A stretch of 36,420 nucleotides of DNA. Source: Ancalomicrobiaceae bacterium (lineage in GTDB: Bacteria; Pseudomonadota; Alphaproteobacteria; Rhizobiales; Ancalomicrobiaceae). Position 1 is the first letter of the stretch; each line of letters begins with the position of its first letter. The stretch lies in assembly GCA_031291575.1 (NCBI GenBank), contig JARLIT010000053.1, positions 1-36,420 on the forward strand, read 5' to 3'. The translations under genes were made by a program, and so were the position numbers. Shown in pieces: positions 24,890 to 32,300 of this stretch. The notes under the pieces are model-generated. The model searched no databases. It saw nothing but the letters and a program-made list of their open reading frames with translations, and had not been told where the DNA came from.

Positions 24890-25708
24890 ATGCAGACTTC
24901 CAATCCACTGCCCAATACGGCGTCCCAGACCATGCAGACAGTCGCGATCGAGGTCACCAACGAACATCGCGCCGAGGTCCAGCGCCGTGCCTATTCCCTT
25001 CCGGTGACCATAGGTCGCGGCGGCACCTGCGATATCCAGCTCGATCCGGACAATCGCGCGATTTCGCGCGTGCATGTCGAGATCGTCGAGGAGGGCGGTC
25101 GCACCATCCTCTACAACCGTGCGTCAAACGCTAATGCCACCCGCGTCGAGCGCCGTGGCCTGCAGCCGGGCGAGCGCGTCGAGCTTCACCCCGGCTATTC
25201 GATCGGCGTTTTCGATTACACGCTGAAGTTGCTCGAGCCGGCGCGCATCGGCATTGCCGTGGCCGATCGCCACGACCTGACGGTGTCGAAGGAATTCCAC
25301 CTCGTGCCCGGCAGCGCCATCATTGCCTACGAAAGCCCCGGCGGGCTCGTCGTCGAAGCGGCCGCCAGTCTGTCGGAGGTGAAGACCGAAGGGCTCGGCG
25401 GCAATCTGACGGTGCTATTCTATTACGACGGCGACGAGCCGACCTTCGCCATCCTCGCCAATCCCGCTCAGGAACAGGTGCTGCTCGACCGCGGATTGAT
25501 CCGCCAGAACGCCCTCTATTTGCGGCCATTCGACACCATCGAATTCGGCACGACGCGCATCGAGGTGCTGAACGTCGGTCAGGCGAGTATCGTCTGCGAC
25601 AACCCCGGCTGCCGGGTGGTCAATGCGGTTGACGCAGGATCCCATTGCCGGCTGTGCGGCACGCCGTTGAACATCGGCGGACCCACGCTCCGGCAGCGGC
25701 GGATTTAG
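24890..25708 (+). CDS. FHA-domain protein with C-terminal zinc-ribbon motif
   Basis: A 272-residue, apparently soluble cytoplasmic protein. An FHA phosphothreonine-binding domain lies at about 17-115, with the conserved Gly42-Arg43 (IGRGGTCDI), Ser59-Arg60-x-His62 (ISRVHVEI) and an Asn-containing loop near 76-82. A second beta-rich segment follows (125-230), possibly a degenerate FHA-like fold. The C-terminus has C236-x4-C241-x11-C253-x2-C256, which fits a small zinc ribbon. It heads three same-strand FHA genes and faces the kinase and PP2C genes, so it probably reads threonine phosphorylation made by that kinase. The ATG follows GAGGGGG closely; Met15 is an alternative start. No known family name could be assigned. 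Confidence 0.87.
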   Translation: MQTSNPLPNTASQTMQTVAIEVTNEHRAEVQRRAYSLPVTIGRGGTCDIQLDPDNRAISRVHVEIVEEGGRTILYNRASNANATRVERRGLQPGERVELHPGYSIGVFDYTLKLLEPARIGIAVADRHDLTVSKEFHLVPGSAIIAYESPGGLVVEAAASLSEVKTEGLGGNLTVLFYYDGDEPTFAILANPAQEQVLLDRGLIRQNALYLRPFDTIEFGTTRIEVLNVGQASIVCDNPGCRVVNAVDAGSHCRLCGTPLNIGGPTLRQRRI

Positions 25709-25841
25709 GGGCAGGCTTGCCGGATGGCTCTGCCGTGGCGATCAAACGTGGTAGACTTCCTATGCTGGTTCAGGTGTTCGGAGAACGAACCCCTGGGGGT
25801 AGGCGAGCCGGCGCCCGAGCCCGCCTCCGTTAGGAGGACGC

Positions 25842-26009
25842 ATGGGCACCGCGATTGCGCAACGCTTGCCATCGAATAGCCGCGGCCCGGCAGCAATTGT
25901 CATGGTGTGCCAGTCGTTTCAGTCCGATTTCCGGCTGCCGGCCGGTGGATTTTCCAAAGAGGTTTGCGAAGGTGCAATTCTTCGACGCTCGCCGCTTCGT
26001 CTCCGCTGA
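25842..26009 (+). CDS. possible 55-residue leader or small protein
   Basis: An ATG at 25842 follows a consensus AGGAGG at 5 nt, the best ribosome site in this region, and opens a 55-codon frame that ends at 26009. It overlaps the first 38 bp of the VWA-FHA gene in another frame. The product has no recognisable domain. It could be a translated leader that couples translation into the VWA-FHA gene, or the ribosome site may serve an alternative start I cannot identify. No function is proposed. Confidence 0.3.
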   Translation: MGTAIAQRLPSNSRGPAAIVMVCQSFQSDFRLPAGGFSKEVCEGAILRRSPLRLR

Positions 26010-27669
26010 GGCAGTCGCCGGCCAGCCCGGGTGCGGCGCCAGGCGTTCGTCGGCGGTCGCCACATGGCTGCGCGGCCGCCGGTTCGCGCCGGTGGGCCTC
26101 GCCCTTCTCGTCGGCATGGCTGCTGCCGGCTCCCCCGCGGCGGCGCAGGATGTCGGCGTGTTCCAGCCGCATTGCGCCGCCATCGTCAAATCCGGCTCGG
26201 ATGTGGCGATCACCGCGCAGTGCGACATCGGCCCGATGTTCTCGGCCAAGATCAACCGCGTCGCCTATCAGAAGGACAAGTCGAAGGAACCGCCGGGCGA
26301 GGCGGTATTCCAGCCCTTCCATGCTGCCGGCAAGATCGCCGCGGTGCTTGTTGCCGTCGACCGCTCCGACCGCAAGCGCGCCCGCACCGTGACGCTCGGC
26401 GTGACCGATGCGCAGCGGCTGATCGAGACCGCGCGCACCGCCGGGCCGAACGACCGTTTCGGACTGGCGGCGATCGAGGGCGATCGGCTCGACGTCGTCG
26501 CCCCGATCGGCTCCGGGCGGGACGACATCACGCGCGCCGCCCAGAACATCCGTGCCGACGGCATTGCGGCCGACGGCACGCGCGCGCTCCTCGATGCCAT
26601 CAGTCTGGTGGCCCAGGCACCGGCCGACCGGCACATCCTGGTCATCGCCTCCGATGGCAAGGTGGAGGACAAGAACTACCTCGGCGATCAGGTGCTGCAG
26701 GCGGCGCGCTCGGGCAATGTCACCATCGTGACGCTCGGTTACCGCGAGCGCACGGGCGACGGACCGGAACTCAATTCGCTGAAGCAACTGGCAGCCGACA
26801 CCGGCGGCTACTATGCCGAACCTGGCTTGCCGTCGAGCCGGCTCGACGATGGCGTCATCACCCGCTTCGGCCAATACGTCGGTTCCGGCGGCTCCGCCAC
26901 GTTCCTGCTCGACAAGACGGACCCGCGCGGCCGCTATATCATCAATCTGGAACTTGAGGGCGGCGCGGTTCTCGCCGGCACCTACGTCGCCGAAGTCGCC
27001 CCGCCGGGAGCCGGCATCGCCAAGGTGCAGACAGCGTCGCCGGCCCCGCCCATCCCTGCGGCGAAGCCGACGACCACCCCGCAGCTGGCCACGGGCCCGC
27101 AGGTCGGCCCGTCGTCGCCGCCGTTACCCGTGCCGCCGCCGGTGACCGCGCCTGCGAAGGAATCCACACTGCCGGCGACCGCTCCACCACCGGCTCCGCC
27201 GCTGCCGCGTCCGAGCGCTGCCGATCTCTATGCCGATTATCTGGCGCAGTTCCTGGAGATCTGGGCGGCGCGGCCGATGACCGTCGTCGGAATCGGTGCC
27301 GGCGCCGCGCTGGTCTTAGCATCTCTGATCGGTCTGCTGGTGCACCGGGTGCGCCGGGTGCGCGTCTACGCCTGGTTGGAGGTCACCAATCCTCGCCCGA
27401 CGCGCGTGCCAGTGACCTCGCCGGGCGTGCGGCTCGGTCGCCATACCGACAACGACATCCGCTTCGACGACAAGAGCGTGCACCGCTATCACGCGGTCTT
27501 AGCGCGCGAGGCGGCGACGGGCACCTTCGTCATTTCGGACGTGTCGCGCGATCAGGCGCGCTCGAACGGCATCCTGGTCAACGGCGAACTGATCCACAGC
27601 AAGGCGACGCTCGCCAATGGCGATCTCGTCGAGCTGGGCGAGGTGGCCTTCCGCTTTCGCTATGCCTGA
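25972..27669 (+). CDS. membrane VWA-FHA protein (putative receptor/adaptor)
   Basis: A 565-residue protein, counted from GTG 25972, with an unusual layout. A hydrophobic signal sequence (about 38-59, ending SPAAAQ) follows a basic N-terminus. A VWA domain lies at about 123-285. Its metal site is partly kept: Asp130-x-Ser132 but Asp at the next DxSxS position, Thr203, and Asp228 in IASDGK. A Pro/Ala-rich linker (about 353-415) leads to one transmembrane helix (437-458) and basic stop-transfer HRVRRVRV. The C-terminus is an FHA domain (about 485-565) with LGRH, Ser502-x-x-x-His-like SVHRYHAV and the NGILVNG loop. Topology therefore places VWA outside and FHA inside. It may link an extracytoplasmic protein contact to phosphothreonine binding. 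The start is uncertain: TTG 25855 also stays in frame. Confidence 0.85.
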   Translation: MQFFDARRFVSAEAVAGQPGCGARRSSAVATWLRGRRFAPVGLALLVGMAAAGSPAAAQDVGVFQPHCAAIVKSGSDVAITAQCDIGPMFSAKINRVAYQKDKSKEPPGEAVFQPFHAAGKIAAVLVAVDRSDRKRARTVTLGVTDAQRLIETARTAGPNDRFGLAAIEGDRLDVVAPIGSGRDDITRAAQNIRADGIAADGTRALLDAISLVAQAPADRHILVIASDGKVEDKNYLGDQVLQAARSGNVTIVTLGYRERTGDGPELNSLKQLAADTGGYYAEPGLPSSRLDDGVITRFGQYVGSGGSATFLLDKTDPRGRYIINLELEGGAVLAGTYVAEVAPPGAGIAKVQTASPAPPIPAAKPTTTPQLATGPQVGPSSPPLPVPPPVTAPAKESTLPATAPPPAPPLPRPSAADLYADYLAQFLEIWAARPMTVVGIGAGAALVLASLIGLLVHRVRRVRVYAWLEVTNPRPTRVPVTSPGVRLGRHTDNDIRFDDKSVHRYHAVLAREAATGTFVISDVSRDQARSNGILVNGELIHSKATLANGDLVELGEVAFRFRYA

Positions 27670-27858
27670 GCCGATCTCGGGGCTCAGCGGGCAAGGCAAT
27701 GTGCCGAAACGCGGAGCAGGGCGCGAGCGGCGTGAAGACGTTTTCCGGCGGCATCCCGGCTGATCGAGGCATCGGCGGGAGGTCGTTGGGCTGCGAATTG
27801 AAGACTGGACGGTGACGCCGCGCCGGATGCCCGGCCGGACGGCAGAGGAGATGAGACC
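27665..27858. other. gap between the VWA-FHA and FHA genes
   Basis: A 189-bp gap. At its left end CTGAGCC and GGCTCAG form a 7-bp stem across the VWA-FHA stop codon, without a T tract. No other gene or clear promoter is visible. The two genes could still be one transcript. Confidence 0.3.
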
Positions 27859-29169
27859 ATGGCCGATGACCATCGCGAAGACGGGGACAACGAGGCGACG
27901 CGGATCATCCGTCGGCCCGGGCCCGCCCAGGTGCCACTGCAAGTCGGCCAGCCGCTCGGCGCCCCGCCCGTCGGCCCGGCCGTCGGTCCCATGGTGCCGC
28001 AGGGACCCGGCAGGACTCCGATTCCGCCTGTCCTCGGCGGAACGCCGCCGCGCAGCCCGTCATCCGGCGTCGATCCGGCCGAAGCCGCGCGTCCGTCCGT
28101 GCCGGTGCCGCCGGCGCCGCGCCCGGTGATGACGCCGCCGCCGGCCCGTCCATCCGCGCCGGTAGCGCCGCAGCCGGCCCCGCTCGCCCCGACGCCGATA
28201 GCCGCCGCGCCGGTCGGACCGCATCCGCTCGGCTCCGGTCCGCTGACCCCAACGCCGGTCGCTCCTGCTCCGCTCGCCCAGACCCCACCAGTCCGGACGC
28301 CACTCGCCCCGACGCCGGTCGCCGCAGCGCCGATCGCGCCGGTGCCGGCCGTCGCGACGCCTGTCGCGGCGAAGCCCGCACCCGCGCCGTCCCCGGTCGC
28401 GGAGCCGGCACAGGAGCCGATTTCGTCGCCGCGCGTCGCCTCGCTGCAGCCGTTCCAGATCAAGCCGTCGGCCGCGGCGGGGGAAGAGACCTCGTTCCTC
28501 CCGGACTCGGTGAAGACGCCGGTCGCCGCCAAGGCTCCGGACAAGTTCGAGCCGACCGTCGGTTGGCTGGTCATCGTCAAGGGGCCCGGCCGCGGCGCCT
28601 CGCGCCCGATCGTCACCGGCCGCAATGCACTCGGCAGCGCGGCGGATCAGTTGCTTTCGTTCGACTATGGTGATTCGGGCATCGTGCCGCGCGGCCACCT
28701 CTTCGTCGTCTACGACGAGGAAGCCCACCAGTTCTACGTCGAGGACGGCAAGCAGAAGGAGATCGCCCGGCTAAACGGCAAGCTGTTGACCGAGACGCGC
28801 GACCTCAGCCATGGCGACGATATCCGCATCGGCGCGACGACGTTCCGCTTTATCGCCCTGTGCGGCCCGGGATTCGACTGGACCGACGAGGCGATGCCGA
28901 AGTCCGCGGCGAGCCCGGCGATCGCGTCGCAGCCGTCATCCGAACCGGCGTTCGCCACCCCCGCGGCCTCGGCGCCGAGCTCGGCCGCCCCGTCGCCGTC
29001 CGTCGCGATGCCCTTGAGCGGTTCGTTGTGGGGCGAGCCCGAAACACCTGCGATCGAGCCGGACGTCGAGCCGCACGCCGAACCGGTCGCGCCGACGCCG
29101 TCGGGCTCGCATGTCTCGCCCTTCGACGACTTCACCACCTTCCGCTCGCCGGGCGAGGGGGAGCGGTGA
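27859..29169 (+). CDS. proline-rich FHA-domain protein
   Basis: A 436-residue, apparently cytoplasmic protein. Residues 1-20 carry an acidic-then-basic stretch NEATRIIRRPG, with Thr14 a possible phosphorylation site. Residues 20-190 are Pro/Ala-rich and low in complexity, with PTPVA-type units repeated. The FHA domain is at about 234-335: Gly254-Arg255, a PRGH motif at 277-280 and an NGK loop at 306-308. The usual Ser before the His is replaced (PRGH), so phosphopeptide binding may be altered. The tail (340-436) is again Pro/Ala/Ser-rich. ATG follows AGAGGAG. It probably acts as a scaffold or reader for the nearby kinase; partners are unknown. Confidence 0.83.
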   Translation: MADDHREDGDNEATRIIRRPGPAQVPLQVGQPLGAPPVGPAVGPMVPQGPGRTPIPPVLGGTPPRSPSSGVDPAEAARPSVPVPPAPRPVMTPPPARPSAPVAPQPAPLAPTPIAAAPVGPHPLGSGPLTPTPVAPAPLAQTPPVRTPLAPTPVAAAPIAPVPAVATPVAAKPAPAPSPVAEPAQEPISSPRVASLQPFQIKPSAAAGEETSFLPDSVKTPVAAKAPDKFEPTVGWLVIVKGPGRGASRPIVTGRNALGSAADQLLSFDYGDSGIVPRGHLFVVYDEEAHQFYVEDGKQKEIARLNGKLLTETRDLSHGDDIRIGATTFRFIALCGPGFDWTDEAMPKSAASPAIASQPSSEPAFATPAASAPSSAAPSPSVAMPLSGSLWGEPETPAIEPDVEPHAEPVAPTPSGSHVSPFDDFTTFRSPGEGER

Positions 29170-29204
29170 GAACGCCGGCAGCTTCCGCCGCGGTCACCAG
29201 CGTC

Positions 29205-29270
29205 GGCGAAGCAATCCAGAAGAATCAAGCCATTCAGGCTGGATTGCGTCGCCTTCGGCTCGCAATGACG
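29205..29270. repeat. dispersed inverted repeat between convergent genes
   Basis: GGCGAAGCAATCCAG (29205-29219) and CTGGATTGCGTCGCC (29239-29253) pair with one mismatch. The second arm continues into CTTCGGCTCGCAATGACG (29253-29270), with an inner ATTGCG/CGCAAT stem. This matches the widespread CATTGCGAGC...GCAATCCAG repeat family of proteobacteria. It sits in the 153-bp gap between the convergent FHA and kinase genes and may act as a two-way terminator. Confidence 0.65.
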
Positions 29271-29322
29271 TTTCACGCAATGACGTGGCGCGCCGGCCTG
29301 CGATAGTCGTCTCCGCCTCGCG

Positions 29323-32300
29323 CTACCCCTTCATTCCGAGCCACCGGTCGATGGCCTCGATCGTATGGCCGCCGATCGTGCCGTCGATCGGATCCTGGAA
29401 CAGACCGCGATCGCGCAAGTAAGCCTGGAACGCCTTGCGCGTCTCGAGGCTCCATTCGTCGAGGTGCAACTCGCCGACTGTGCCGCGCGAGTGCGCGACG
29501 ATGTTGTCGGGCCCGTAGATCTCGGAGAGATAGGTGACGAGATAGTCGAGCGCCTGGACGGGGTCGCGCGGCACGCCGCGGCCGCCGTCGTAGATCAGGC
29601 TCAGGTACTTGTAGGCGGTGACGTCTTTCCGTTCCACGTCGTGGCGGAAGGCGTCGAGGGCGCGGCCGTACCAGGCCTGTGCCTGTGCCGGGTCGGCCAC
29701 CACCGGACGCCGGTTGATCCGGCCCTTTTCGTAGGCTTCACCCAGCCGATACATGGCTGTTCCTTGCCCGCGTTGGGCGGCCTCTTCGAGCAGCCGCAGC
29801 GTATCGGCTTCGCCCGGGCCTGCGGGCCGGTCGGATCCGGCATAGAGGAGGCCGAGTGCCGTTGCCGCCGGCGCGACGCCGCGCGTGCGGGCGAGCTTGA
29901 AGTAACGCTCGGCCTCGGCGTCGTCCTGCGGACCACCGACGCCGCGGTTGACCATCATGCCATAGAGATAGGCGGCCGGTGCGTTGCCCTGGTCGGCGGC
30001 CTCCTTGTAGGCGATCCGGGCCTCGTTCATGCGGCCGTCGCGCTCGAAGGCACGGCCGAGTTCCATATGGATCCTAAGCGAACTCGGCGAATTGTCGGCG
30101 GCACGCTGGCACACTGGCACCGCCCGGCTCGGATCGATCAGTTCGAACGGCTTCGGCTCGATGCCCTTCGGCAGTTCCGGATCGAAGGCGAAGCCGGCCT
30201 CGCGGTCGCAGTCGGTCGCCGTCCCGCCGGTCAAGGCTGCCGGCGGCACCGGTCCGCAGGAGCGGGTCAGTTCGGCGACGCGCCGTCCACTCGGATCGTA
30301 GACGCCTGAGACGAGGCCCGGCGACGAAGTCGTGCCGGTGATCGAGGAGATCAGCGAGCAGGAGAGGTCGTTGCGGCTGAACACCCAGCCCTGGCAGTTG
30401 GATCCCGAACGGCACATGAAGGCGCACTGCTCGGGCAGCGCCTGCGGCTGCAACGGCAGGATCGACGAAGCACCCTGCGGCGCGCAGGAGCCCGGCATGT
30501 CGCGAAAGTTCGGCCGCTGCGCATCAGATGCCTGGATACGGCGTTTGGCCTGATCAATCACCGGCGCTGCCGGTCCTTTGAACAGGCCGGCCGTGCGGGC
30601 CGGATCGGGGATCGTGTCGGAGACGGCGGTCGCCAACAGGCAACGGCCGTCAGCATGGACGAAGGAGAAGGCGGTGCAGCCGTTGGTATCGCGGCAGATC
30701 GCCTGGCAATCGTCCAGCGACTGCGCCGTGCGGGCACGGTCGTTGGCAACGGCGTTGCCGATCACGTCGAAGCCCGGGAAGATCTCCGCGTCGCCCTTGG
30801 CTTCGCGCTTGGTCGCCGCTTCTTCGATGCGTTCGGCCAGCTTCGCATCGGCAACGTCGGCGACGGCTTCCGCCCCGGGCCGAGCGCGGATCGCCTCGAC
30901 GTCGGAAAAGCGGGAGCACTCGCCGTCGGCAAACGAGGCGGCGACACAGGTCTGATCCTCGGTGCAGCTCTGCCGGCACTGGCCGGGGTCGGTCGCGGCT
31001 GATCGGCGGGCCGAGGCGGCGGTGAATTCGATGCCGGTGTAGCCCTTGAATGTGCGCGTCTTGGCCAGCATGGCGCGGCGGATCTGCTCGCTTAGCTGGC
31101 CGTCGGCGTCGTCGACCTCGGTGATGAATCCGACGGCCGGCTTGGCGGCCTGCGGCACGACCTGTTTGTGCAGCAGACAGGCGCCGACGGAGCCGGTGAA
31201 GCTATAGGCTTTGCAGCTCTGGTCCGACAGACAGGCGAAGCGGCACTGCTCCTGGTTGGCGACCGTTCTGGCCGTCGGCGAGGCGCTGGCCAGCGTCACG
31301 CCGTCGATATGCCGGAAGGTGTAGCGGCGCCGGCTTTCGGTATCGATCCCTTGCCTCAGCGCCTTCAGCCCGGTCCAGTCGGACCGGAGTGTCAGCTTCC
31401 TGTCCGGATCGGGCGACAAGCTGGTGATGTCGCCATAGAGCGAGCAGACATTGCCACCGACGGTAAAGCCGCGACATTGCTGGTCTTCGGCGCAGGCAGT
31501 GCGGCAGGCGTCGGGCGTCGTCGGGGCGGGCGAGGGCAGGGCGAGTTCCTTGCCTGCGGCCGAATAGCTGCCGAGGTCGGCAAAATCGACCTTTGGCACC
31601 GGCGGTTTCGCCGGAACGGTCGGCGGTAGCGGGAGAGCCGGCGGCGCTGGGATGGCTTCCTTTACCGGTTCCTTCGGCGCTTCCTTGGGCGGCGCGGGAA
31701 TGGCCTCCTTTACCGGCGGCTTGGGTGCTTCCTTCGGCTGGTCCTTTCCGGCTTCGCGCGGCTGCTTTTCAACCGTCACGACGGGAATTTCGGTCGCCGG
31801 CGACTTTCCGGCTTCGACGACGGCCGGGCCTGACCCGCCGAACAGCCGATGCACCAGTGCCGGGTTGAAGGTGGCGAGGAGCGCCACCGCCATGACGACG
31901 GCAACCGCAACCGTGGCGAGAAGCACGCCGTAGCGATGGCGCGGGCGCAGGTCCACGCCATGGTCGTATTCGTCGCCATGGACGCCGTCGAAATCCGGTG
32001 CAGTCAACCCGGGCGGTCGATCGTAACCGTAGACGCGCGCGTCCATCGTATCGACCGGCGCCACGTCCGGGCGCACCGGTGGGACAGGCGGCGGCGGTCC
32101 GAACGGCGGCGGCGGGATCGCCTGCGTCGACAGGATCTCGCGCTGCGAGACGGCGTCGGTCGGCTGATCGAGCCAGCCGAGCATCCGGCGCAGTTCGGTG
32201 ATGGTCGCCGGCCGCTGGCGGTAGTCGAGCCTCAGCGCGGCATCGATGCCGGCAAAGAACGCGGCCGAATAGCGCTCGGGGTAGAGCGCAGCGGCACGGG

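Noticed and set aside
25709-25841. Riboswitch or structured RNA in the GC-rich leader before the small frame
   Set aside because: There are short palindromes (ACCCCTGGGGGT) but no arrangement that I can match to a known RNA class.
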